Shown here: piece by piece, positions 1 to 9,203 of the stretch
Numbering within the stretch: the stretch's first letter is position 1
Layout of the letters: every line of letters begins with the position of its first letter
Origin: Pseudomonas sediminis
Lineage (GTDB): Bacteria > Pseudomonadota > Gammaproteobacteria > Pseudomonadales > Pseudomonadaceae
Assembly: GCF_039555755.1 (NCBI RefSeq)
Contig: NZ_CP154631.1
Span: 124,001-188,000 of the forward strand
Direction: 5' to 3'
DNA length: 64,000 bases
The notes under the pieces: model-generated
The model's database searches: none
Told to the model about the DNA's origin: nothing
Seen by the model: the letters and a program-made list of their open reading frames with translations, nothing else
Translations under genes and position numbers: made by a program

Positions 1-183
1 GCCAGGGCCAGCCAGCTCAGGCGGCAGCTTCAACTCGCCCTGACCGAAGATCACCGTCTGCTCAGCATAGGGCCGCAAATACGCCGCGCCGCTAAGCCAC
101 CAGATCAGCACAACACTCCCCAGCGCCAACACACAGAAGCCCACCACTAGATGCTTGAAGCTCAGGCGTTGCAGCAGATTCAT
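1..183 (-). CDS. Membrane-anchored hypothetical protein, 5' part only
   Basis: The reading frame starts at an ATG ending at 183 and runs off the window edge, so about 61 residues are visible. After a short N-terminus (MNLLQRLSFKH) there is one hydrophobic segment at about residues 12-33, then a polar stretch with a GQGELKLPPELAGPG sequence. This is the layout of a signal-anchor or uncleaved inner-membrane protein. Its ATG overlaps the TGA of the preceding small membrane protein (ATGA), so the two are probably cotranscribed. I do not recognise the family from this fragment. Confidence 0.6.
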   Translation of the reverse strand, partial: MNLLQRLSFKHLVVGFCVLALGSVVLIWWLSGAAYLRPYAEQTVIFGQGELKLPPELAGPG

Positions 184-461
184 GGCTGATGGCCGAACTT
201 GCGCAGGAACTGTTTTTCCATTTCCTGGCAACTCTCCTCGGTAAAGCTGCGTTCGGTGGCCTGCGCGCTCTTCCAGCAGGCCTCGATGGCCGCGCGCTCG
301 CCGGCTTCGATCTCGCTGTCCTGCGGACGGGTCATGATGTAAATCAGCCCGGCGAAAATCAGTACGACAAAGGCCAGGCCGACCAGAAACAGGCCCAGAC
401 AGCCACGGCGCCCCAGCCCGGAATTTTCTTCACTTGCGCTCATCTTTCTCGGTTTCCGCAT
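180..461 (-). CDS. Small single-pass membrane protein
   Basis: A 93-residue frame of unknown function. A basic, polar start is followed by a glycine-rich turn and one strong hydrophobic segment (LGLFLVGLAFVVLIFAGLIY, about residues 22-41), then a charged tail with two cysteines (EACWKSAQ, EESCQEME). The tail would be periplasmic or cytoplasmic depending on orientation. An internal ATG (MSASEE, 443) preceded by a GAG-rich stretch is an equally good start and would give 87 residues. It overlaps the next gene by ATGA and lies 45 bp downstream of hrpA on the same strand, so it may be read from the hrpA transcript. Confidence 0.6.
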   Translation of the reverse strand: MRKPRKMSASEENSGLGRRGCLGLFLVGLAFVVLIFAGLIYIMTRPQDSEIEAGERAAIEACWKSAQATERSFTEESCQEMEKQFLRKFGHQP

Positions 462-506
462 TCATCAGTGGGTAGCTCGCCCCAGTACCGGGGCGAGCGC
501 CGATCA

Positions 507-3500
507 TCAACCTTCAACCAGCGTCCACTGCTTGCTCAGGCGCTTGTCCGACACCGCCATCTTCGTGCCCAGTTGCTGGGCGAACAGCGACACACGGTAT
601 TCCTCCAGCATCCAGCGATACAGCGTGAGCTGCGGGTCGCGCTTGCCTTCCTGGGCATGTTTGCCGGTACGCGCCTGGTACTGCTCCCAGTAGCCAGTCA
701 GCTCGCCGGTCCACACGCGGTCGCGCTGCACCTGCGCACCGACCTTGTCCAGGCGCTGCTCGATGGCCTTGAGGTAGCGCGGGATTTCCTTGAGCCATTC
801 GCCCGGCGTTTCGCGCACGAAGCCGGCATAGACCAGATTGGCCAACTGCTGCTTGATGTCGTTGAGCGCCATGGCCTGGGCCAGGTCGATCTTGCCCTTG
901 AAGCGCTTCTGCAGGCCGTGGTTGAGCTTGAGAATCTCCAGCACCAGGCGGGCGATGCGTTCGGCATGCGCCGTCCAGTCGCCGCGCTTGCGCTCGGCCA
1001 GCTGCGCCAGAGCCGCACCGTCGCGCGGCAGCATGGCTTCGCCGTCAAGGATGCAGGCATCCAGGCTGGCCAGCAGAATGTCCTCGACCAACGCCTCGAC
1101 GCGGCCGATATCGCGATACAGCAAACCCAGCTCGGTCAGCCCCGGCAGCTTGCCGCGCAGGAACTTCGCCTGCTCGGCAAGCTGCTGCAGCAACAGCCGT
1201 TGCAGGGCGCGGCGGTGCTGGAAGTCGGCCTCGGCCTGGGTCGGGAAGCGCCCTTCCTTGACCACTCCAGCCTCCTCCACCAACGCCGGATAAACTGTCA
1301 TGGAGAGGCCGGCGATCTTCTGCTGGGCCTTCTCGGCCACTTCGGCGAAGGCCTTGGCCTCCACCGTTTTCGGCTTGTCGCTCTGCTGTGGAATAGCCAA
1401 TGCCGCCTGGCTGGCCTCGGCGAAGCGTGCGGTCAGCTCGGCCAGGTCACGGCCTTCGCCGAGGAACTTGCCACGGGCATCCACCACCTCGATGTTCATC
1501 TTCAGGTGGTTTTCCAGGCTCTCGGCGGCTTCCGCCCAGGCCTCGTCGGAGACCCGTGCGCCGGTCATGCGCAGCAGCTCCTGGCCCAGGGCGTGCGGCA
1601 ACGAACCCTGGCCGAACACCAGCTTGTCCAGCGCCGCGCCGACGAAGTCCGGCACCGGCACGAAGTTCTTGCGTAGTGCCTTGGGCAGGCCGCGCACCAG
1701 GGCAATGCACTTGGCTTCCAACAGTCCCGGCACCAGCCATTCCAAACGCTCGGGCTGCAGTTGCGGCAACAGCGGCGCCGGCACGCGCAGGGTCACACCG
1801 TCACGTGGATGGTTGGGCTCGAAGTGATAGCTCAGCGGCAGTTGCAGCTCGCCGATGCGCAAGGTGTCCGGGTACTGCGCGGCGGTGACTTCCTTGGCAT
1901 CGCGGGCCAGGGCGTCTTCCTCGCGCATGATGAGCAGTTGCGGGTCGGCGGCGCTGCCCTTCTTGTACCAACTCTCGAAACTGGCGGCCTGGTAGATGTC
2001 CTGCGGGATGCGCGCCTCGTAGTAGCCGAACAGGGTTTCCTCGTCGGCGAGAATGTCGCGGCGGCGCGACTTGGCCTCCAGCTCGTCGAGGCGTTCCAGT
2101 AACTGACGGTTGGCAGCCAGGCAGCGCACGCGGCTGTTGATCTCGCCACGCACCAGCCCCTCGCGAATGAACATCTCGCGCGCCACCGGCGGGTCGATGG
2201 GGCCGTAATGCACCGGGCGGCGACCGACGATGATCATGCCGTACAGGGTGACCTGCTCGTACGCCACCACCTGGCCGCGCTTCTTCTCCCAGTGCGGTTC
2301 CAGATGGTTCTTCTTCACCAGATGCGCCGCCAGCGGCTCGATCCAGTCCGGCTCGATCTTCGCCACCATGCGGGCGAACAGCTTGGTGGTTTCCACCAGC
2401 TCGGCGGCCATGATCCAGTTGGGCTTCTTGCGCCCGATCACGCTCGACGGGTGAATCCAGAAACGTCGCTGGCGCGCGCCGAGGTAGTCGCCCTCCTCGG
2501 TCTTCTGGCCGATCTGGCTGAGCAGGCCGGCGAGAATCGCCTTGTGCACGGCAGCGTAATTCTTCGCCAGCACCGCTGCCTCGCTGGCCTCGGCCTGCTG
2601 ACGGGCGATGGCGTTGACGCGGGTGTCCTTGGTCGGCTGCGGCGTGTTCGCCACTTGCTCGCCCTGCGCCTCCGAGCGGTTCTGGCTGCCTTTGCCCAGC
2701 AGTTGCAGATCACGGGCGATCAGCACCAGTTGTCGGTGCGCATCGCGCCACTCGCGCAGGCGCATGTAGTTGAGGAAGTTCTTCTTGCACCACGTACGCA
2801 GCGGATTGCTGCCCAGCTCCTGGCGTTTCTCCTCGAAGCCGCGCCACAGGTTGATCAGCGCGGCGAAGTCCGAATCCACATCCTTCCACTGCGCGTGCGC
2901 CTGGTCGGCGGCCTGCTGGCGATCCATCGGTCGCTCGCGTGGGTCCTGCACCGACAGCGCGGCGGCGACGATGAGGATTTCTTCCAGGCTGCCCTGCTTG
3001 GCGCCCTCCAGCACCATGCGCCCCAGGCGCGGGTCGATGGGCAGACGCGCCAACTGGCGGCCAAGAGGCGTGAGCTGGCTTTCGCGGTTGACCGCCGACA
3101 GCTCCTGCAACAGGTTGAAGCCGTCGCTGATGGCCTTGCCGTCTGGCGGCTCGATAAAGGGGAAGTCCTCGATGCTGCCCAGGCGCAGGTGCAGCATCTG
3201 CAGAATCACCGCCGCCAGGTTGGTGCGCAGAATCTCCGGGTCGGTGAATTCAGGGCGACCGAGAAAATCCTCCTCGCTGTACAGGCGGATGCAGATGCCC
3301 GGCTCGACCCGCCCGCAACGGCCCTTGCGCTGGTTGGCGCTGGCCTGCGACACCGGCTCGATGGGCAGGCGCTGCACCTTGGCGCGGTAGCTGTAGCGGC
3401 TGATGCGCGCGGTGCCGCTGTCGATCACGTAGCGAATGCCCGGCACGGTCAGCGAGGTTTCGGCGACGTTGGTGGCCAGCACGATCTTGCGCCCGGCCAT

Positions 3501-4523
3501 GGGCGCGAAAATCTTCTGCTGCTCAGCCGGCGTCAGCCGCGCATACAAAGGCAGCACCTCGGTAAAACGCAGGTTGGCCTTGCGCAGCACCTCGGCAGCC
3601 TCACGAATCTCGCGCTCGCCGGGCAGGAACACCAGCACATCGCCAGGGCGCTTGCCCACGCTGCGCTCGTGCTCGGCGATCTCGTCCAGCGCGGCGAGAA
3701 TGCCCTGGTCGATGGACAGGTCATCGAGCAAACGCTCGCCCTCTTCGTCCACCTCAGCCGCCAGCGGGCGATACCAGGTTTCCACCGGGTAGGTGCGACC
3801 GGACACCTCGATGATCGGCGCATCATTGAAATGTTTGCTGAACCGCTCCAGATCGATGGTCGCCGAGGTGATGATCAGCTTCAGATCCGGGCGACGCGGC
3901 AGCAGGGTCTTCAGGTAGCCGAGCAGGAAGTCGATGTTGAGGCTACGTTCGTGCGCCTCGTCGACGATGATGGTGTCGTACTTTTCCAGAAAGCGGTCGT
4001 GCTGGGTTTCGGCGAGCAGGATGCCATCGGTCATCAGCTTGATCAGCGTGCTGTCCTTGCTCTGATCCTCGAAACGCACCTGATAACCAACCAGCTCGCC
4101 CAGCGGCGTGCCGATCTCCTCGGCCACCCGTGTCGCCACACTGCGCGCCGCCAGACGGCGCGGCTGGGTGTGGCCAATCAGCCCATGCACGCCCCTGCCG
4201 ATTTCCAGGCAGATCTTCGGCAACTGCGTGGTCTTGCCCGAACCGGTCTCACCGGCGATCACCACCACCTGGCTCTTCTCCAGCGCGGCCTTGATCTCGT
4301 CGCGCTTGGCGGCAATCGGCAGCGCATCGTCGTAGCGCATCGCCGGGATGCTGCTGCGCCGCGCCGCCACCTTGTCGCTGGACGCCTGAAAACGCTCCAG
4401 CCACTGCGCCAGCTTGGCCTCGTCGGGATGCTTCTGCAACTCATGCAACTGCCGGCGCAAACGATGGCGCTCGGCGATCATGATGTGGTCGAGGTTGTTC
4501 TGCAGCGTGGCGAGGTCAGTCAT
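507..4523 (-). CDS. hrpA: ATP-dependent RNA helicase HrpA (DEAH box)
   Basis: A 1338-residue DEAH/RHA helicase, the usual length for proteobacterial HrpA. Visible motifs are Walker A GETGSGKTTQLPK (about 91-103), motif II DEAH (188-191), motif III SAT, and motif VI QRKGRCGR. The helicase-associated HA2 and OB-fold regions follow, with a long C-terminal DUF3418-type extension. The family unwinds structured RNA and, in E. coli, HrpA has been linked to mRNA processing and rescue of stalled ribosomes. It is cytoplasmic. The gene is transcribed away from an IS5 remnant whose end lies about 50 bp upstream of the start, so its upstream region may have been altered by that insertion. Confidence 0.95.
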   Translation of the reverse strand: MTDLATLQNNLDHIMIAERHRLRRQLHELQKHPDEAKLAQWLERFQASSDKVAARRSSIPAMRYDDALPIAAKRDEIKAALEKSQVVVIAGETGSGKTTQLPKICLEIGRGVHGLIGHTQPRRLAARSVATRVAEEIGTPLGELVGYQVRFEDQSKDSTLIKLMTDGILLAETQHDRFLEKYDTIIVDEAHERSLNIDFLLGYLKTLLPRRPDLKLIITSATIDLERFSKHFNDAPIIEVSGRTYPVETWYRPLAAEVDEEGERLLDDLSIDQGILAALDEIAEHERSVGKRPGDVLVFLPGEREIREAAEVLRKANLRFTEVLPLYARLTPAEQQKIFAPMAGRKIVLATNVAETSLTVPGIRYVIDSGTARISRYSYRAKVQRLPIEPVSQASANQRKGRCGRVEPGICIRLYSEEDFLGRPEFTDPEILRTNLAAVILQMLHLRLGSIEDFPFIEPPDGKAISDGFNLLQELSAVNRESQLTPLGRQLARLPIDPRLGRMVLEGAKQGSLEEILIVAAALSVQDPRERPMDRQQAADQAHAQWKDVDSDFAALINLWRGFEEKRQELGSNPLRTWCKKNFLNYMRLREWRDAHRQLVLIARDLQLLGKGSQNRSEAQGEQVANTPQPTKDTRVNAIARQQAEASEAAVLAKNYAAVHKAILAGLLSQIGQKTEEGDYLGARQRRFWIHPSSVIGRKKPNWIMAAELVETTKLFARMVAKIEPDWIEPLAAHLVKKNHLEPHWEKKRGQVVAYEQVTLYGMIIVGRRPVHYGPIDPPVAREMFIREGLVRGEINSRVRCLAANRQLLERLDELEAKSRRRDILADEETLFGYYEARIPQDIYQAASFESWYKKGSAADPQLLIMREEDALARDAKEVTAAQYPDTLRIGELQLPLSYHFEPNHPRDGVTLRVPAPLLPQLQPERLEWLVPGLLEAKCIALVRGLPKALRKNFVPVPDFVGAALDKLVFGQGSLPHALGQELLRMTGARVSDEAWAEAAESLENHLKMNIEVVDARGKFLGEGRDLAELTARFAEASQAALAIPQQSDKPKTVEAKAFAEVAEKAQQKIAGLSMTVYPALVEEAGVVKEGRFPTQAEADFQHRRALQRLLLQQLAEQAKFLRGKLPGLTELGLLYRDIGRVEALVEDILLASLDACILDGEAMLPRDGAALAQLAERKRGDWTAHAERIARLVLEILKLNHGLQKRFKGKIDLAQAMALNDIKQQLANLVYAGFVRETPGEWLKEIPRYLKAIEQRLDKVGAQVQRDRVWTGELTGYWEQYQARTGKHAQEGKRDPQLTLYRWMLEEYRVSLFAQQLGTKMAVSDKRLSKQWTLVEG

Positions 4524-4575
4524 CTGGATCGAGGCAATCAGGATAAAGGCGAGATTGTCGCAGATTACGGCTTAT

Positions 4576-4866
4576 GGGCACCTCTAAAAACCCGATTCTG
4601 ACCTCAACACAAGGCGTGAAGAAGTGCCCAGCACAAAGAATATGCGGCCAGTACCTATCGCAACACGGGTAATGCAGGCCGGAGACACCGGCCTGTTGTC
4701 ATTTTCACGCCATCTCCAGCAGGCTCGACATCCTTTTCAGGTTGTACACCGCTGATTTGATCGTCAAACCAAACTGCGCGCGTGCCAATCCGATGCTGCG
4801 GATCGTCTTGCCGCCCATCTGCGCCAGACTGGCAAATATGTGTTCAACCCGAGCCCGTGGGCTACT
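4576..4866 (-). mobile_element. IS5-family insertion sequence remnant (3' end)
   Basis: On the minus strand, 4705-4866 encodes about 50 residues typical of the C-terminus of IS5-type DDE transposases, from RARVEHIFASLAQMGGKTIR to NLKRMSSLLEMA. This includes the conserved catalytic-region glutamate (RARVEHIF) and the GLARA and NLKR signatures. About 130 bp beyond the stop, 4576-4593 reads GGGCACCTCTAAAAACCC, which resembles an IS5-group terminal inverted repeat. The rest of the transposase and the other end are missing, and 4867-5120 holds no recognisable gene. The element cannot move on its own. Confidence 0.75.
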
Positions 4867-5120
4867 TCCGCTTCTGCCCGGTAGTTGTCCCTCAATCCCA
4901 CCGCCAACTGTTTCGGTTTGCAAGCGACCTGTACTGGCTAATCGAGCCCATGCAGCACACAGTGCACCACACCCCAATCCTCCAGAATCTCATTATCACC
5001 CTGCACAATAGGCAAATAGTCGCGTCTTGAGCGACAAATACAGTTCGGTTGGGCTATAAAAACTCCTAGGTTGGCGTCCAGAGCCAAGCAACCATTTGAT
5101 CTATATGAGGAAGGAACCGC

Positions 5121-6479
5121 ATGGCCCTGAGTGACTATTGGAAGGGACCTGAACACCGTCGGCGAGCCGATGATCTCGACCTGCAACTGTCTGACCTTCA
5201 GGCGCGCTATCAGCAGCTACAGGCACTCACCAGGCAGATCGGCGCCATGGAAGCGGTAGAGATCCAGAATCTGATCGCTCAGGAGAAAAGAAAGCTGGCG
5301 GCCGTGCACCAAGAGGTTCAGCGCGCTGAGCAGAATGCAGCAGCGCTCGCGCAACGCTCTTCTGATTTGCAGAGGGAGATCCTCGTCTGGGAAGAGACAC
5401 TGCTTCTTGAAAGCTTTGCGCTCTATGAACCCAAGTTCAAGTTGAACTCCAGCCATGAGTACAAAGCCCGACTGGTCAAGGTCCGCGAGCTGCAGAAAAC
5501 CTTAATCAAAAGTGGAACGGCCGCGAGTGGAAACACCAACTGGGAGGTAAATGGGAGCAAGGTAGAGGGCCGGAAACTGGTCAACGATATGATCAAGTTG
5601 GTGCTCCGATCATTCAACAACGAAGCTGACTACTGCGTCGACAACGTAAAGTTCGACAACGTAGAGCTGGGCGAAAAGCGCATTCTCAAGTCTTTCGAAA
5701 CCTGCAACCGTCTCGGCAGGGTGATGTCCGTCGAGCTATCGCGGAAGTACCTGAGCCTCAAGATTGACGAACTGCACCTTGCCCATGAGTTCCAGATCAA
5801 GAAGCAGGAGGAAAAGGAAGAAGCCAAGCGCGCCCGAGAAGAACTACGGGAGCAGCAGAAGCTAGAGCAGGAAATTCGCGCCGCTCGGGAGAAGATCGCT
5901 AAGGAGCGCAAACACTTCGCGACTGCAATGCGCGAACTACAGGCTCGCCTAGACAAGGCACAGTCGGAGGAGGAACGCGCCCCGCTTGTGACAAAGTTGG
6001 CAGAGATTGAAGCGGGCCGTGTTGCGCTGGAGAGCGAAGAGAGACTTATCGACTATCGCGAACAGAACGCCAAAGCTGGCTATGTTTATGTGATCTCCAA
6101 CCTCGGGGCATTCGGGGAAGGGATATATAAGATCGGTATGACCCGCCGCCTCGAGCCAATGGATCGCGTCGATGAGTTGGGTGATGCGTCGGTGCCGTTC
6201 TGGTTTGACGTGCATGCGATGGTCTTCTCGGATAACGCCCCAGCATTGGAAGCGAAGCTGCATGAACGCTTTGCGGCCGGTCGGTTAAACAAGGTCAACG
6301 GGCGCAAGGAGTTCTTCCGCGCCGACATTGCTGAAATAGAGGCAGTCATTCGAGAAAACTACGATGCTGCTGTCGAGGTCACCCACGAAGCTCCAGCAGA
6401 GCAGTATCGAGAAAGCCTACGGATGGAATTACCCAAGGCTGCGGTTCAGCAATTCGAGCGAGTTGCAGCACAGAGATGA
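5121..6479 (+). CDS. DUF4041 protein with C-terminal GIY-YIG (T5orf172-type) nuclease domain
   Basis: A 452-residue protein with three parts. Residues 15-95 and about 220-315 are long, charged, glutamine- and lysine-rich coiled coils. The middle (about 105-220) matches my memory of DUF4041. Residues about 319-410 form a GIY-YIG fold of the T5orf172/MUG113 type: GYVYVISN, then YKIGMTRR, the helix ALEAKLHERF with the candidate metal-binding glutamate, and VNGRKEFFRA. Such proteins are scattered in prophages and islands. Nuclease activity or a role in phage defence is inference. It is a single-gene unit with a good ribosome-binding site (AGGAAGGA), next to an IS remnant, and its AT-richer coding style differs from the neighbouring core genes. 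Confidence 0.8.
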   Translation: MALSDYWKGPEHRRRADDLDLQLSDLQARYQQLQALTRQIGAMEAVEIQNLIAQEKRKLAAVHQEVQRAEQNAAALAQRSSDLQREILVWEETLLLESFALYEPKFKLNSSHEYKARLVKVRELQKTLIKSGTAASGNTNWEVNGSKVEGRKLVNDMIKLVLRSFNNEADYCVDNVKFDNVELGEKRILKSFETCNRLGRVMSVELSRKYLSLKIDELHLAHEFQIKKQEEKEEAKRAREELREQQKLEQEIRAAREKIAKERKHFATAMRELQARLDKAQSEEERAPLVTKLAEIEAGRVALESEERLIDYREQNAKAGYVYVISNLGAFGEGIYKIGMTRRLEPMDRVDELGDASVPFWFDVHAMVFSDNAPALEAKLHERFAAGRLNKVNGRKEFFRADIAEIEAVIRENYDAAVEVTHEAPAEQYRESLRMELPKAAVQQFERVAAQR

Positions 6480-6723
6480 ATCCCACCGGTTTCGTACATA
6501 CCTTCAAGCCTCAAATGGACGTCCTCTAAGCCACGACATGACCGGCCGCTCCCGGCCGATAGCAGCTGCTCCACACCGCATCAACGCAAAAAGGGGACAG
6601 ATTTATTTAATCCAATGAACGCCTTCAACCGCATGGGTGTCAGCTTTCGCTTGGCCCTGCTGCGAAGGCGTAAACCAGAAAGGGGTGGAGCCGTTCAATC
6701 CGCCCCTTCCCAGTTGTTCCCTC

Positions 6724-7890
6724 TCAGGCCACCGCAGCCGCCACCGCCCTGGAACGCCAGGCAAACCCCAGCACCATCAGCAGCCCCAGCCCGGCCATCG
6801 CTGCACCGGCCAGTGAAATCGCCGGGTAGCCCAACCCCGACTTGATCACCGCTCCGCCCAGTGCTGCGCCGATGGCGTTACCAAGGTTGAAGGCGCCGAT
6901 ATTCACAGCCGAGGCCAGGTTGGGTGCGGCCTTGGCTGCCTCCATCACGCGCATCTGCAGCGGCGGCACGATGGCGAAGCTGGCGATGCCCCAGATCAGG
7001 ATGGCCACGGCTGCCGGCAGCGGCCAACGCATCAGCACGGTGAAGGCCAGCAAGACCAGGATCAGCGCACTCAGCGAGACGATCAGGGTGCGGTCGACGG
7101 AGCGATCCGCCGCCTTGCCACCCCACACGTTGCCCAGCGTCAGGCCGATGCCGTACAGCACCAGCATGGCGGTGATGAAGGCGGTGGACGCCTGGGTCTC
7201 GCTGCTGAGGATCGGTGCGATATAGGTGAACACGGTGAACATCGCGCTGGAGCCGATTACGGTCAGCGCCAGTGCCGCCAGCACCGGGCCACGACCCAGC
7301 ACGCGGATTTCCGCCAGCACGCCGTCGCTCTTCGGCAGCGGCACGTTGGGCAGCGCGAACCATAGCGAGACCATCGCCAGCACGCCGAGCCCGGTGATGC
7401 CCCAGAACGCCGTGCGCCAGCCAAACACTTCACCGAACCAGGTCGCCAGCGGTACACCACCGATAGTCGCCAATGTCAGGCCCATGAACATCGCTGCCAC
7501 CGCCCCTGCGCGCTTGTCTGGCGCGACCACACTGGCGGCAACGATGGAGCCGACGCCAAAGAAGGCACCGTGGTTCAGCGACGTCACCACGCGGGCGATC
7601 AGCAGGCTGTAGTAGTCAGTCGCCAGGGCCGACATCAGGTTGCCCAAGGTGAAGATGGCCATCAGGCCGATCAGCAGGTAGCGTCGGGGAATCTTGCCGG
7701 TGGTCAGGGTCATCAGTGGCGCGCCAAGCAGCACGCCCAGCGCATAGGCGCTGACCAGCAGGCCGGCAGCGGGAATGGAAACGCCGAGATCGCTGGCGAT
7801 GCCCGGCAACATGCCCATGGGGGCGAACTCGGTAACGCCGATGCCGAAGGCACCGATGGCGAGTGCAACGAGTGGTGGATTGATACGCAT
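6724..7890 (-). CDS. MFS efflux transporter, DHA1 family (AraJ/YdhP-like)
   Basis: A 388-residue protein with 12 predicted membrane segments. The DHA1 features are a first helix ending in GVTEFAPMGMLPGIASDLG, the loop between helices 2 and 3 (LTTGKIPRR), and a helix 4-5 region (RVVTSLNHGAFFGVG) typical of arabinose-efflux or chloramphenicol-type permeases. The ATG at 7890 is preferred because GAGGAGCC lies just upstream; an ATG 15 bp earlier would place the ribosome-binding site inside the coding region. It is transcribed divergently from a LysR gene that probably controls it. The substrate is unknown. Confidence 0.85.
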   Translation of the reverse strand: MRINPPLVALAIGAFGIGVTEFAPMGMLPGIASDLGVSIPAAGLLVSAYALGVLLGAPLMTLTTGKIPRRYLLIGLMAIFTLGNLMSALATDYYSLLIARVVTSLNHGAFFGVGSIVAASVVAPDKRAGAVAAMFMGLTLATIGGVPLATWFGEVFGWRTAFWGITGLGVLAMVSLWFALPNVPLPKSDGVLAEIRVLGRGPVLAALALTVIGSSAMFTVFTYIAPILSSETQASTAFITAMLVLYGIGLTLGNVWGGKAADRSVDRTLIVSLSALILVLLAFTVLMRWPLPAAVAILIWGIASFAIVPPLQMRVMEAAKAAPNLASAVNIGAFNLGNAIGAALGGAVIKSGLGYPAISLAGAAMAGLGLLMVLGFAWRSRAVAAAVA

Positions 7891-7985
7891 GGAAAGGCTC
7901 CTCATCTATGCCGCGAATGCTACGATCCAGCCTTTACCGGCGGTAGATGGTATTTCTGGCAAACACCTTTGCTTACGGAGCACAA

Positions 7986-8879
7986 ATGGACATAGGCGGC
8001 CGATCAGGTGACATGGTGGTGTTCGCCACCGTGGCGGAGGAAGGCAGCCTGTCGGCCGCTGCACGCGCACTGGGGCTGACACCTTCGGCAGTCAGCCGCA
8101 TCATCGCGCGCACCGAGCAACGCCTCGGCACGCGTCTACTTCTGCGCACCACCCGCGCGATCACCTTTACCGCCGAGGGCGAGGCGTATCTGCGCGGCGC
8201 CAGGCGCATCCTTGCCGATATGGCGGAGGTCGAAGAAGCCATTGCCGATCAGGGCGTGCCACGGGGGCGCGTGCGCGTCAGCGCTGCGCTCGGCCATGGG
8301 CGGATGACCATCGTGCCGCTGGTGGCGGCGTTCAGCGCGCGTTACCCGAACATCACCGTTGACCTAAGCCTGGGCGACGAGGTGGTCGATATTCTTGGCG
8401 GCCAGGCTGACGTGGCCGTGCGCTTCGGCCATCTGCCGGACAGCCCGTTGACCGCCCGCAAGGTCGGCGAAACCGGCCAGGTGGTGGTGGCCTCCCCCGA
8501 TTACCTGCAACGCCATGGCACGCCGCAGCAGCCGGAAGACCTGCTGCAGCACAACTGCCTGCGCTTTAATTTCCGCCGCGCCGAACCCAACTGGCCTTTT
8601 ACCCGCGACGGCCAGGCATTCTCCCTGAAGGTTTGCGGCAACATCGAATGCAGCAGCGGCGAGGCGCTGGCGCAGTTCGCCCGGGTCGGCGCCGGCATCG
8701 CACGCATCGGCGAGTTCAGCGTGACCGAGGACCTGCAGCGCGGTGATCTGGTGCCGCTGCTGCAAACCTTCAATCCCGGTGATCGGGAGCCGATTCATGC
8801 GGTGTTCGTGGGCGGCTCGGCGATGCCGGCGCGGGTGCGGGTGTTCGTGGATTTCCTGGTGGAACATCATCGGATGTGA
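7986..8879 (+). CDS. LysR-family transcriptional regulator
   Basis: A 297-residue regulator. The winged helix-turn-helix is at about residues 8-66 (VVFATVAEEGSLSAAARALG, then TPSAVSRIIARTEQRLGTRL). The LysR effector-binding domain follows, starting at GRVRVSAALGHGRM. The start at 7986 has GGAG five bases upstream; an upstream ATG at 7947 has no such site. The 95-bp region shared with the MFS exporter gene suggests it regulates both itself and that exporter. The C-terminal domain resembles CrgA-type members of the family, which often respond to aromatic or oxidative compounds, but no inducer can be named. Confidence 0.87.
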   Translation: MDIGGRSGDMVVFATVAEEGSLSAAARALGLTPSAVSRIIARTEQRLGTRLLLRTTRAITFTAEGEAYLRGARRILADMAEVEEAIADQGVPRGRVRVSAALGHGRMTIVPLVAAFSARYPNITVDLSLGDEVVDILGGQADVAVRFGHLPDSPLTARKVGETGQVVVASPDYLQRHGTPQQPEDLLQHNCLRFNFRRAEPNWPFTRDGQAFSLKVCGNIECSSGEALAQFARVGAGIARIGEFSVTEDLQRGDLVPLLQTFNPGDREPIHAVFVGGSAMPARVRVFVDFLVEHHRM

Positions 8880-8891
8880 GCAGCGGCGGGG

Positions 8892-9203
8892 TCAACACTG
8901 ATCCCAGATTTCGATGCCTAGCTCAGCATCGGGCGGACATGCATTAATCCGCTCTTGAAGCACTTCGGGCGTGAAGTAAAGCGCCGGGGACATTCTTCGG
9001 TTTGCCGGCAGCCTCGGCAGTATGTCGCTGGCCGAGCCCCTGTACAGGCTGGGGAAGTTGTCAGAGCGGGTCTGCGTGAGCTTCCCGGCTTCGGCCAGTT
9101 CATCGACCCACCGCGGCCACCCAGCCTCCCAGAGCGCCAGGGTGTTTTCCCCTCGAACCGACTCAACGTCGGGGTGCATATAGATCCGCATCTGATAGCT
9201 CAT
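8892..9203 (-). CDS. Hypothetical protein, 103 aa
   Basis: A small soluble protein that I do not recognise. It begins MSYQMRIYMHPDVESVRGEN and has several tryptophans in its first half (LWEAGWPRWVDEL). No membrane segment or signal peptide is evident. It follows the marR-type gene on the same strand, with its start touching that gene's end (9203/9204), so translation may be coupled. A role linked to the MarR regulator is possible but not shown. Confidence 0.55.
   Translation of the reverse strand: MSYQMRIYMHPDVESVRGENTLALWEAGWPRWVDELAEAGKLTQTRSDNFPSLYRGSASDILPRLPANRRMSPALYFTPEVLQERINACPPDAELGIEIWDQC

Noticed and set aside
189..1676. Plus-strand open frame of 495 codons
   Set aside because: Antisense shadow of hrpA and the small membrane gene; composition is that of a complementary strand (rich in H, Q, L, A) without domain structure.
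2208..4601. Plus-strand open frame of 797 codons antisense to hrpA
   Set aside because: It mirrors the hrpA reading frame in a GC-rich region, has no ribosome-binding site and no recognisable domains; hrpA motifs are unambiguous on the other strand.
4742..5030. Short plus-strand frames (82-89 codons) between the IS5 remnant and the GIY-YIG gene
   Set aside because: They overlap the transposase remnant, lack ribosome-binding sites and show no conserved features.
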